64,000 bases of DNA from Rhizophagus clarus (lineage: Eukaryota > Glomeromycota > Glomeromycetes > Glomerales > Glomeraceae): contig BLAL01000285.1 in the NCBI GenBank assembly GCA_015698045.1, positions 744,001-808,000 of the forward strand, in the 5' to 3' direction. Under the pieces are notes generated by a model, which did not search any database, was not told where the DNA came from, and saw only the letters and a list, made by a program, of their open reading frames with translations. A program made the translations under genes and the position numbers. Position 1 is the stretch's first letter. Each line of letters begins with the position of its first letter. Shown piece by piece: positions 44,300 through 55,860 of this stretch.

Positions 44300-45789
44300 T
44301 TTGTAACTGTTGGAGTATAATAATAATCTAGAGATGAAAAATTTCGTGATTTTTTAAGTTTGATAATGTCGTACAAATAAGTATATGATGCACAAAAGTA
44401 GGTCAAAACAAAACTGCATGTTTAACAACACATGGAGGATACCACAGCAACATTGAATGATCACATAGTCACACAGGGTGATACAAGTTCCGTTTTGTTG
44501 GTTGGTATCGTACTACTCGGAATTTACGAATAGAAGTTATATAGTAAATTGAATTGGAAGTTTGTGATTAAGTTCGACTTACTCGTAAAACGAATAAAAA
44601 TTTTTAATAAACAAACAAACAAACTTTTATTGGTCATCGCGATGTTCTCTTTCGAAAAAAAAAATTTTTTTTTTTTTTTTCGTTCGAGATTTTGTTTGTT
44701 ACACGAAAAGATTAGCCCATTTTTTTAAAAAAAAGAGAAAATGCAAATGAATGGGCCTACAGAAAGTTGTGGAGCCCTGGTTGAATAAATGAATGGAGTA
44801 TGGTAGGATCCGAAATATATATGTAGGGGTAACAAATGCATAGCCATCGTATGATTATTTTTTGAGGCAAGATTCTATTTCTTTTTAATGTAAGGGTTTA
44901 AGTTGCGCATTTTGTATATAATATATGATTACTGTATAATATAAATGAGTTAAAAAGAAGATTGTGAACTTTTAATTAATGAGAACATTTAAAGCATTAC
45001 ATGATTAGTTTCAATTTACAAGTAATTTAACTATTTAAGAAAACCTTCCATTGTGCAGTTAATGGCACAAAAATTTAAATTTGAGATATGTGAGCAATAA
45101 CTGCAAATTTATTCACAGTGTTTGATCAGCTGATAGTCAAAAGTCAGAAGATTTAGTTTGTTATTTTCTCCAATTTTTCGATGTTTCGTGCTAATTTTGC
45201 GTACGAATACCTCTGCGTACAGCACTTAGTAAAAAATTCGGGGATTATCTGACCTCTATGTATATTTCGGGTTTCGGGTCCTAGACTCCTAGTACGGTGC
45301 TGTTACACTAGCAGTACTCAATAGTACGTTTAAAATATGAGAGCAACAATAGACTTGTGTTAAATAAAAATTTTTTCTTTTATACAGAGTATGCTGCATA
45401 AATTTCATAATTCTTTTTCTTGTTTGTCATGTATAAATGTCCGGGTAATAAAGAATTAATAAAAAAAAAATAGATAAATTTTTCAATTAAAAAAGGATTG
45501 TGTATTTAACAAATTTTAACCGCGTTTTTTTTTTATTTTTGAATTTTTGAATTGAATTTTTGCTTTTCTCCGTGTGTCTAAATATCAAAATAAAAAAGTT
45601 ATCTATGCTGAACATTCGACTTAATTATTTAGAGAACCTACTAGTTTTGTTCAGAAATTACACATAAATAATTTTTTGATTATTATACAAACTTTTAAAA
45701 TATTTTGAGTTGTAGATATGTAGTATCGTTTGCACGTATCATATAACTCATAAATAATTTCATAAACTTTTATACTGCCCTAAACTATT
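44300..45789. other. Intergenic: promoter of paralogue 4
   Basis: AT-rich spacer with a CAAA microsatellite at about 44609-44625 and a poly-A/poly-T block at about 44657-44681. A short imperfect inverted pair (CAGCACTTAGTA and AGTACGGTGCTG) lies near 45223-45302. No gene is visible. Confidence 0.4.
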
Positions 45790-46597
45790 ACTTGGATCCC
45801 ACGTAAAGAATTACTTTAAAAAGTTTTGTGTATTGGATAATCTATTTGATAACCAATCGGACAACCCGATAGTAATTTGCTATTAAAAAAAAGCGTATTA
45901 TGATACTATGTTAAAAATATATTAAAAATATATATATATATATAGTAGTACAGCACTTTATAATTAGCAAAACAAAATACAAATCACGTTGCACAATTCC
46001 TTCATTATGTAAGATATGACACAGCACAAGAAAATTGGTACACAAGTTGTATTTATGGTTCCATGTAAGATTATTTACAGTAAATAATTTTAAGGGGACA
46101 GAATCAGTATTCAATTATTTTTTGATTGAAGAATTTTGATTTTCTAATTATAATTAAAGAAAGAATAGCCATTTTTCATTAAACTAATATAAATAATAAA
46201 TAGTATATTTAAATATTTTATCATGCCTAAGTTAAATTATACAACTCCATAAAATTTAATGTTATCGTGAAATTGTATATCCCGTTGAAGAATAATCTAA
46301 CATATACAGTAAATATAAATATTATAAATATAGATCCAAAAGTATAATCAATATTTAAACATAATAATAATACTTATTTTTATAATTACCTCATGAACGA
46401 TTTCTTTTGCAGTGACGTCATCAAAATTAAAAAATAATTTCAGCGCTAAACATTGCTCTGAATTTTTCCAATTCACACGATATATTTTTCCGAATCTTCC
46501 AGTACCAATTTTTTATATGTTGCTAAAATGTTTATGTTCATAATATCTAAAATACTGTCCAATTAATCCATTCATTTGTATTATTTGTATTTTGCAT
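45790..46597 (-). pseudogene. Kinase relic (paralogue 5)
   Basis: Remnants of kinase exons 1 to 4 lie in the usual order: exon 1 about 46389-46597, exon 2 about 46226-46298, exon 3 about 45984-46143, and exon 4 about 45790-45885. Exon 1 has lost part of the helix after 'NEWINW' and stops at once. The Gly-rich loop contains a further stop, and HRD is now 'QRD'. Exon 4 is cut short, and no Sel1 part remains. It is clearly non-functional. Confidence 0.85.
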
Positions 46598-47204
46598 TTT
46601 TGATATTTTTAACAATCGTAAAAGTATAATGGAAAAGAATTTATAATCTTTTATTTGTGGAACGTGGATTCTTTTTAAATTATATTGACAACGTCATACA
46701 AAAATATACGATGTACAAAAAGTATCACAAACAAAGCCACATGTATATTTGTAATTCCATTTTATAAGATGATTTATTAGTGCAAATTTAGAGTTAAATT
46801 ACATCATATTTAGTAACTACCGTTGCATCAACGAGTTGTCTAGTTGGTATTTTATTCTGAAAATTACAAATATTTAATTTTACGTCATTTAACCCTTATA
46901 TCATAGTTGCTAAAATTCAAAAAATATGTTATCAAAGAACTTATTGCGAAAATTTTGAAAATTTTATAAAAGAATAAAAAACATTATTATTATATTACAT
47001 ATAGCGAAGTACAAATTTCGTTATATTGAGTGAGATAAATATAATTAGTTATAATTATAAGGCGGATTATTGTCAGTCAATGTCATATTATAAATAATAT
47101 CAAAATGTAATATCATGAATATTATGCAAATAACATATTTTCTTACAAAAATATCCATTAAACATTTTAGTTCTTATTCATGATTTTTACCAAACATATC
47201 TCTT

Positions 47205-47445
47205 TAATAACCCAAAGTCGGATAACTTGACGATATTTTGATGAATCAACACATGCCATTAAACAAATATACACATTATGACGTTAGCATACGAAAATTT
47301 TTTAATACTGTAATTTAATTATAAAGTTATTACCGAATCCCGGTGTACGATTCCTTCATTATGTAAGCATGATACAGCGCAAGTTATTTGGTACGACAAA
47401 GTTGTATTTATCATTCCAATTAAGATTATTAAAATTTATTTCCCA
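47205..47445 (-). pseudogene. Kinase relic (paralogue 6)
   Basis: Two kinase exon remnants remain. 47205-47265 corresponds to the 'KLSDFGL' exon start (AACCCAAAGTCGGATAACTTG), and 47335-47440 corresponds to the exon encoding 'CLHNEGIVHR'. The latter is shifted by one base at about 47395. Nothing of the Gly-rich loop or the Sel1 part is left. Confidence 0.8.
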
Positions 47446-48962
47446 ATACCCACAAAAGAAAAACTAGAGGAACAGCTTCAATGGCGTGACTACACTTCAA
47501 TTGCCGTCATATGGAAGAATCTAATAACCCAACCAAATCTAATTCCAATCCCATATCCCATATTCCATCTTTAATTTTCTTTTTGTTTATTGCACTATTT
47601 ACTATATTTTATAATATAAAATATTTTTTAAAAAAATATATTGTTGTGGTATTGTATTCATCATGAAGTTTTTTTTTACACAATTTATTTAGCGAATAAA
47701 AGATTAAAAATTAAATAATTAACTAAAACCTATCTATTAATTAATTAATATTAAAATTTAAAGTTATGTACCATTTTCAAAGCAAACAATCTAATTAATT
47801 GCTAAACTAGGTGTTTAAAAGTCAAAATGAAATTGATATCGATAATGTAACATAATAAAAACCTTATTCGCATATGTAACCATTTAACTTTTTTAAAGCA
47901 CCATTAAAGAATCAGAGCAATTTGATATTAAAAAAAAATATCAAAATTTGAAAAAACTAAACTTGATTAATAACATGTGGTAATTTATCATTCTTTTATG
48001 TCATAGACCGAGTGCTTCAATCCGCATCCGGATCCATCCGAAATGATCCGGATTTTTTCAGATATCTGGATTTTGCGGTCTTTTTTTGATCCGCAAATCA
48101 AATTTTTTTGTGATTTATGCGCAGGTCCCACATATATGGAAACTTGTATAATATTTCTGTGCCTCAATTACTTCTTTGAATTACCCCACGCGATACAAAC
48201 GTTAAGTTGGCCGGCATACTGCTGGCATTACAAATTCGTAAATGTAATCCGATCCGGATTTCAGCTTCTATCCGGATTTTGTGTAATCCGGATGGTGGTT
48301 TTCATCCGGATCGAAGCACTACCAGGACGATTCAACCCTAGTCAAAATATGTATAATAATTATTCTTTCCATAACTACACAAAGCCATTTAGTTTTTTAA
48401 TATTTTAAACAAAATTTTATTTTCTTGTTTTTTTTTTAACAATCTTTTAAATTTAAAATGTTAAATAAGAATTATTTTTTTATAAAATTAAAAAATAAGT
48501 ACTGATTTTCTAGTACTGCTTACGCGAATATTAAAAAAACTATTACTAGTTATAAAATATTTTGCCGTAAATAATAGTCTCTATTCTCTGTGAAAAATGA
48601 ATGTTCAGAAAACTTGATTAAATTATTCAAGAATGTATAAAATGTTTTATAAGATATATGGAAAATATGCAAAAAGGGCTCGCTGTATAAAAAATGTACA
48701 AAAAAAACCTTTAGATTGCATATTCTCCATATATTTTATAATTATTCTATGGGTATTTACTGTATGTATACTGTGTGTATATATTACATTATTTTATGTT
48801 TGGTTTCTGAGCGTTTCATTTTTATATGGATTGACAACATTAGTTCATAATAAACATTATTTGTATTGGCTACTGTAATTCAAACAACATTCATTCATAT
48901 ATGATCTCTTAGAGTAATTATCTTCTAAATAATGGTTAAAAGATTTAATTAACGTATAATGA
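47446..48962. other. Intergenic spacer with a palindromic element
   Basis: AT-rich spacer holding the GATCCGG-rich element at 48008-48345. The plus-strand open frame at 48633-48878 would encode a hydrophobic peptide of 81 residues. It has no recognisable features or homologue here, so I do not call it a gene. Confidence 0.4.
48008..48345. mobile_element. GATCCGGAT-rich non-autonomous element
   Basis: About 340 bp with imperfect inverted ends (AGTGCTTCAATCCGCATCCG at the left; complement of AGTGCTTCGATCCGGATG at the right). Repeated GATCCGGAT words in both orientations lie near each end. The centre (48110-48230) is unique. There is no transposase, so it would be a MITE-like passenger. The outer boundary and target duplication could not be fixed; beyond the right inverted end lies a further word, AGGGTTGAATCG in complement. 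Confidence 0.55.
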
Positions 48963-51111
48963 CTAACTAATGAATTTTCCGTCGTTTAATATATAATTCC
49001 AAGCATAATACCAAAGATGTTGTTTCGGTTCAATTGGGATTTCTCCTTTACTTTTCAATTCATTAACCCAGTGTTTAAGTGGCGTCTCTCCATTATCTTG
49101 TATAGTTGGTTGTAAACAACTCAGTACATATTTAAATAATAGATCACCAGTAAGATCAGGAATTTGAAGCATATTAGCAACATAATCGGCTGATTTGGCT
49201 TCAATTCTCATTGGGTTCCAAAATTCTCCAACTGGATCGTCTGGTCCCCAACTATCATTACCAGCATCTGCCTTAACTCCCAATACAAATATATGCTTAG
49301 AAGTTAATTCTGAAAATCTATTATAATAACGAGGATGAAGATTCGATGGATCTCTGAAATAAATTTTTAAGATAAATCATAAATTTGGGATTGCTTATTA
49401 TGAAAATATAATTATTTGGTAAATTGAAATACATACAGCTTTTCATCACTATTATTTCCTTTTTTATCACTTAAAATTAAATAATGTTAATCCAAAAGTA
49501 CAGTACGTAAAAATAAAATACAGAAAAAAATAGAAATACATTACTTTAGGATTTCCAAGTCTTTACTAGGTAAGATTACAACGGAAGCTGACCAAACTGC
49601 ATTTGTACCACAATTATAACGGGGGAAACACGTGGTTGTGACGATAGCTGTGACTGATATGTCATTATTCACTGGAGAAGTAATCTTGATTCCAGTTCTA
49701 TTAGCACTAAAATGTCTTTTGATATTATGAAAACGATCGAAAGATGAGATTGTTTCAGTATATGGTCGAATAAATTCAAAAATAGCTCGAGTTTCTGGAT
49801 CAGGAACTAATACATCTGACTTTTTTCGTTTAATAGGAAATTTATCGATTATATCATGAGCTATTGGTAACAAATCTTTATCAAGGTTTGAAAGTCGGGG
49901 ATAATTATCAATTGCAAATTGACGAAACCAGCCTCTAGTTAATGTAGTACAAATTCTAGCAAGTGCCATGTTGTAAGAAGTTTCTTGATTTTCTGAGATC
50001 CGTGGAATTAGATATCTTTCAAGTGCAATGACCATTGCCTCTTCTTTTACACAATTAAGTTTTGTTTGATAGTCAAGATTTTCAAAAAGCGACTTTTTTG
50101 TCCATGCTTTAGACTATATTATATTTTTTTTAAATGTTAGTATTCAAATTTATAGTAATAATTCATTATAAAATTTTAATTAAACATTTATACCTGGTCA
50201 TCTTTTAAACTCTTATAAATTGGATAATCACCATACTTAACAAGTTCATGTAAATCATCATGAGGAACACGTTTTCGTACAAAAAGATTATCTTCATGAT
50301 CTAAGAATTCTTCATTAGTCATATTTAAATTGATATGTGCACCTGGTTTACCTCGTATAATTTCAGTTTCCTTAATACGAGTTTTTATCATAAGTTCAAT
50401 TGATTCATCGCGTTGTGGACTGCATAATGGCTGATTCATTGATACATTATTATAACCCGATAAAATTCTTAAAAAGTGTAAATCAGCAATATTTTTATGA
50501 AAATTGGTTGGCCAATGAACGTGAGATGTTTTCAAAGCTTCAAGAATTTTTAATGGAGCAACAATACATGGAAAATTTGATAATAATGGAAACATTACTT
50601 TATCTTTAATATTACGACATAAATCTAAAATCATCAGTGCACTACTTATCTTTGGTCGAGCATCATTAAACCTTTCAAATTCATAATTATCCTTATCACT
50701 TTCTTCTTTATTTAAGGTCACATTTGACTTCACGTTTCTGAGATCCACTTTATCAGAAACAAGTTCAATATCAAAGTTAGATTTTTCACTTGTAAATAGG
50801 TTAATACACCCTCCAACAAGTTTTAATCCACCTCCAGGATAATGAATTAATTTTATATTCTCAAAACATGATGCACCAGACATTCTAACTTTATTAATAA
50901 ACAAAGTTGATTGTGAAGGGGTTGCTACTAAATCCCAATCATTAGGTTCACGGAAGGAAGAAACGTGCCATTTTGCAGCTCGAGAACCAATAAGCACAGG
51001 ATATTTTATAAGTGAAGTGCTTTCTCCATCAACCTTGACAATATTATTTATAATTGTTAATATTTTCAATATTTTCTTTGAATTGTAAGCGAGAATTTGA
51101 GGTTTAATCAT
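48963..51111 (-). CDS. Unknown protein with possible nucleotidyltransferase fold
   Basis: Four exons, 50194-51111, 49545-50113, 49437-49469 and 48963-49353, join in frame to 636 aa. Residues 40-65 read 'VLIGSRAAKWH' and, after a short gap, 'NDWDLVATPS'. A Gly-Ser motif followed by an Asp-x-Asp-like pair is the signature layout of minimal nucleotidyltransferases, though here it reads DWD and the third acidic residue is unclear. The rest has no motif I recognise. There is no signal peptide or membrane segment. It lies in the middle of the kinase-Sel1 array but is unrelated to it. The multi-exon open structure argues for a real gene; the biochemical role is a guess. Confidence 0.75.
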
Positions 51112-52269
51112 TTTTTTTTTAAAAAAAAAAACTTGAATTATGTTGAAAGATGTCAGAAATTAAATAAGAAAAAATTTTTTAGTCTAGGCAGTTAATCTAT
51201 ATACAGTGGTGGCGAAAATAACGTTCTGAAACATGACCTATCACTTCCTTTTTAGTAATGACTTGTTGCAGCCATAATGACGTAGATGTAACTCTGAGAA
51301 AAGGAAAGTTCAATATAATTAAAATTATATTAAGTTATATTGAGTTAATAGTTACTTGTAAAATAACATGCATTCCAAAATGTTAAATAAGACCACGCTC
51401 AGGAAGACCAAACTTTTGCCTCCAAAAGACACATGCTCACTTTAGAAAATTAGCCAGTACAAGAAAATAAGCAATTAATAAGGAAATTACTTTTTACGCT
51501 TAAACTAAGTATGTATATCCAAACATTATTTTCCCAGAACTATGAATTAATGATGGTTGCACACCAACTCCCAATATTTATTTGATTAAATTCAACAAAT
51601 TTATTACATAGTGGCAGGGTTGTCATGGGATACGGACGCGAACTTTGGACGTCCGGGACGGGACAGTCCGCGCCCGCGTCTGGATATTTTACTGTCCCGG
51701 ACACTTTTACGAAAAATACGAGAATAAAGATGAGGCGGAATCTTTGCACTTATCCTCGAAAAAATAGTTTTTATATTCATTAAACATTGCCAATTTGCTA
51801 TATCTGGTATCTTGTTAGTGAAAAAGAATATTTGTTTTTCATGTCAACTAGTATATTTCATATTTTTCTGTGGCTTAGCGCGGGCCTGCGGACGTATAAT
51901 TATTGTCCCGGACAGTTCTTGAAAATGCCGAACATGTCTCACTTGACAATTATAATACGGGACGTGTATTCAGACAAAAATCCCGAACATATCCGAGAAT
52001 GTCCGTGTCCGCCCAATTTTGACGGACACTGTCCGGTGTACAACATTGCATGGTGGTAATTATAATAAGGCTTTATTATAAAGGTGTAAACTATTACAAA
52101 TTTACTGTATTATTTCTATAATAAATTCATAAATTACCAATGTATTTTTTAGCTATATAGTAAACAAAAAAAATTTAATTCTATGGATTTTTCGATACAA
52201 TATAAACAAGATTTAAATATTAGATAGTATATTTAAAAAATCTAACAATGAATTCAAATGAAAAATTAT
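51112..52269. other. Intergenic spacer with a hAT-like element
   Basis: The spacer lies between the possible nucleotidyltransferase gene's start and the 3' end of kinase-Sel1 copy 7. It contains the 434-bp element at 51615-52048. The rest is AT-rich with no feature I can name. Confidence 0.5.
51615..52048. mobile_element. hAT-like non-autonomous element, copy A
   Basis: The 434-bp element begins CAGGGTTGTCATGGGA and ends with the complement of CAATGTTGTACACCGG. It is flanked by 8-bp direct repeats CATAGTGG (51607-51614) and CATGGTGG (52049-52056), differing at one base. An 8-bp target duplication and a CAG-start inverted repeat fit the hAT superfamily. The subterminal zones are packed with GTCCGGGAC/GGACACGGAC words in both orientations, the centre is AT-rich, and there is no transposase frame. 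A second member lies at 60368-60631. Confidence 0.75.
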
Positions 52270-55200
52270 TTATCTGTTATATAATTCATAATTTCTTAAT
52301 CGAGTTTGAGCAGATTGATATCCCTGCTTAGCAGATTGCCTGTACCAGTAAATTGCTTGATTCATATCCTTTTTAGTTCCCCTTCCATTTTCATACATAA
52401 GAGCAAAATTATATTGGGCTAAATAATTTCCTGAGTTTGCTGCTAGTTGATATAATTCAAACGCTTTATCATAATTTTTATCAACTCCTACTCCATTTTC
52501 ATACATACTACCAAGATTATTTTGAGCCATACTGTTTCCTAAACTTGCTGCATGTTGAAATAATCCTAATGCATTTTGCTTATTAATAGTAGTTCCGAAT
52601 CCATTATAATAATAATAACCTAACATCATTAACCCATCTGGACATTCTTCTTTAGCTGATTGTTTAAATAATTCAAAAGCTTTGCCATAATCTTTATCAA
52701 CACCTTCTCCATTATGATACATCTGAGCTAGATTATACTGAGCATTACTATTTCCTGAATTTGCCGACTTACGAAATAATTCAAGAGCTTTAACATAATC
52801 TTTTTTAACACCCTTTCCATCTTTATATATAATACCAAGATTATTTTGAGCTATATCATTTCCTGAGTTTGCTGCTTGTTGATATAATTCAATTGCTTTG
52901 TTATAATTTATATCAACACACATGCCATTTTCATACATGCTACCAAGATTATTTTGAGCCATACTGTTTCCTAAACTTCCTGCATGCTGATATAATTCAA
53001 ATGCTTTTTGCTTATTAATAGTAGTTCCAAACCCATTATAATAATAATAACCTAACATCATTAATCCATCTGGACATTCGTTTTTAGGTAATTGCTCAAA
53101 TAGTTCAAAAGCTTTACAATAATCCTTATCAACACCTTCTCCATTATGATACATCTGAGCTAGATTATACTGAGCATTACTATTTCCTGAATTTGCTGAC
53201 TTACGAAATAATTCAAAAGCTTTAACATAATCTTTTTTAACACCCTTTCCATTTTTATACATAATACCAAGATTATTTTGAGCTATATCATTTCCTGAGT
53301 TTGCTGCTTGTTGATATAATTCAATTGCTTTGTTATAATTTATATCAACACAAATGCCATTTTCATACATGCTACCAAGATTATTTTGAGCCATACTATT
53401 TCCTAAACTTCCTGCTTGCTGATATAATTCAAATGCTTTTTGATTATTAATAGTAGTTCCAAACCCATTATGATAATAATAACCTAACATCATTAACCTA
53501 TCTGGATATTCTTCTTTAGCTGATTGTTTAAATAATTCAAAAGCTTTGCCATAATCCTTATCAACACCTTCTCCATTATGATACATCAGAGCTAGATTAT
53601 ACTGAGCATTACTATTTCCTGAATTTGCCGACTTACGAAATAATTCAAGAGCTTTAACATAATCTTTTTTAACACCCTTTCCATTTTTATACATAATACC
53701 AAGATTATTTTGAGCTATATCATTTCCTGAGTTTGCTGCTTGTTGGTATAATTCAAAAGCTTTGTTATAATTTATATCAACACAAACACCATTTTCATAC
53801 ATACTACCAAGATTATTTTGAGCTATACTGTTTCCTAAACTTGCTGCATGCTGATATAATTCAACTGCTTTTTGTTTATTAACGATAATCCCAATTCCCA
53901 AATGATATGAACAACCAAGTTTAAATAATCCTGATGCAAACCCCATATTAGCTATTTTTTCATAATATTGAAAAGCCAACTTTTCATCTTTTACAGTTCC
54001 AGAACCAGATTGATAACATATTCCAACATAATACTGAGCAAATACATGATTTTTCTCTGACGCGTTAATAAATAAATTAAATGCTTTCATTTTATCTTCA
54101 ATTGTTTCAATTCCTAAATAATTAAAATATCCAAGCAAAAATATAGAATCCGAATCATTTTGATCAATTAATAACCAATTATAAATTTCTTGCGGGTTTA
54201 TATTATTGTCATTAAAATAATAGAAAATATATTTGCTCAAAGACACATCTTTTCCTTCATTATCTATTTTGTACATGTAATTTATTATATCCTTGATTAT
54301 TAAACTTAAATCATTTATTTTAGTATTTGAAGAATTATTACTATTAATTAAATTAAAATTTTGTTCATCAGTTATGTTTATTTTTGTTATACTCTTTTCA
54401 GATGAATCAACTTCATTCATAATTTCATCTGTATCCATTATATTAAAATTTTGAGACATTCGCACATAAAATGAATTACTTAATGTATTTGAGGACGAAT
54501 CAGTATTAGTTGAATTAGTTGGATTGAATTTTGGTTCATCAGTTGATATAGATTGAAGGCTTAATCCCGCTTGATTATCTTCTATCTTGCTTGTTTTTTT
54601 CATAATTACTTTCAAGTTTTCTATTACTTGACTTATGGTTGGACGTTTATCTGGCTCACCATTCCAACATTCTAAAAAATAAAAAATAATAATATAACAT
54701 AAACAATATCCTAAAATATAATTAATGAAAGGTTGAAATTTTTTTTTAATTAAAGTATATCATACCAGTATAAATTTTAACATATTCTACGGGTGTATTA
54801 GGAATTGGTTCTTCTCTAAGACCTTGTAAAATTTCTAAAGCCAAACCAAGACCATATTGTCCATCCTCGGTATAAGTATGGAACGGAGGTTGACCACTGG
54901 AAATCTCCCAGAATAATACACCAATACTATAAATATCGGTTTTGTTATTTAATGACGAGTCTTTATTCTTACTTTGTCCACCAAATCTTTTTGGGTCAAT
55001 GTAAGGAATTATCCCAAAAACTTTATGTTGTGTGCTTGTTGATGATTCAATTCTCCTTGATAACCCAAAATCGGATAACTTGACAGTATTCTGATTGACC
55101 AATACATTACAAGAGTGCTACCAAAAACAATAATACATATTAATGGCGTTAAAAATATATTTACGATATATTACATATTACAATCTTAATTAATAAATTA

Positions 55201-55860
55201 CCAAATCACGATGCACGATTCCTTCATTATGTAAGCATAAGACAGCACTAGACAATTGATATGCCAAGTCATACTTATTATCCCAGGTAAGATTATTGAA
55301 GTTTTCTTTCAAATAATTTTTTAGAGTTCCAGCATCCGCATACTCCATCACCAACAAATAATTATTTGATTGGGAATGTTGATCTTCTAATTGTAAATAG
55401 AAGAAATAATTATTTTTATTAAATTATTTTTATTAAATTACAGATTTGTAAAGTCAAATAAATAGATAGAAATTATACCTGGATCAAATTTTGCAATTCC
55501 GTAAAACTTAATAATGTTATTGTGAAATTGTATATCACGTTGAAGCTTAAGCTAAAATATAAATATTGTAATATGTATTTAACGTACTGTATATATTATG
55601 TATACTAAAATATTATATTATTTTTGTTTAATAATTTATACCTCACGAACGACTTCTTTTGCGGTGACATCATCGAAATTAAAAAAATATTTCAACGCCA
55701 AATATTGCTCAGAGTTTTTCCAATTCGCACGGTAAACTTTTCCGAATCCACCAGCGCCAACTTTTTGAATATCGCTAAAATGTTCATGTTCATAATATCT
55801 AAAATATTCTTTAGTAATGGCTTCTTCAATCCAGCGTATCCATTCATTTGTGTTTTGCAT
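52270..55860 (-). CDS. Kinase-Sel1 paralogue 7 (intact, longest)
   Basis: The exons are 55642-55860, 55479-55551, 55202-55386, 54766-55117 and 52270-54671, in frame to 1,076 aa. Kinase motifs are 'GAGGFGKVYRA', 'LALKYFF', 'GIVHRDL', 'LSDFGLSRR' and 'PDKRPTISQ'. The catalytic loop reads HSCN where the others have HSGN, so Gly is replaced by Cys but the metal-binding Asn is kept. The linker is diverged ('FYVRMSQNFNIMDTDE'). The C terminus has about 17 Sel1-like repeats arranged as three near-identical blocks of four (432 bp each). One unit per block is the divergent 'GLMMLGYYYYNGFGTT' type. Catalysis is likely. Role unknown. Confidence 0.9.
52560..53870 (-). repeat. Three 432-bp higher-order Sel1 blocks
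   Basis: A block of four 36-codon Sel1 units is repeated three times. The recurring plus-strand word CCTAACATCATTAA occurs at about 52619, 53051 and 53482, giving a period of 432 bp. Units within a block differ from each other, but equivalent units between blocks are nearly identical. Expansion was therefore by the block, not the single unit. Confidence 0.9.

Noticed and set aside
48043..48408. Plus-strand 121-codon open frame
   Set aside because: It runs through the GATCCGGAT-rich element and its flank. The frame is an accident of GC-rich repeats lacking stops.
48633..48878. Hydrophobic 81-residue open frame
   Set aside because: AT-rich DNA readily yields Phe/Ile/Tyr-rich frames. There is no homologue, intron context or promoter evidence.
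51787..52059. Plus-strand 90-codon frame
   Set aside because: It lies within the hAT-like element and ends in its terminal repeat. It does not resemble a transposase.
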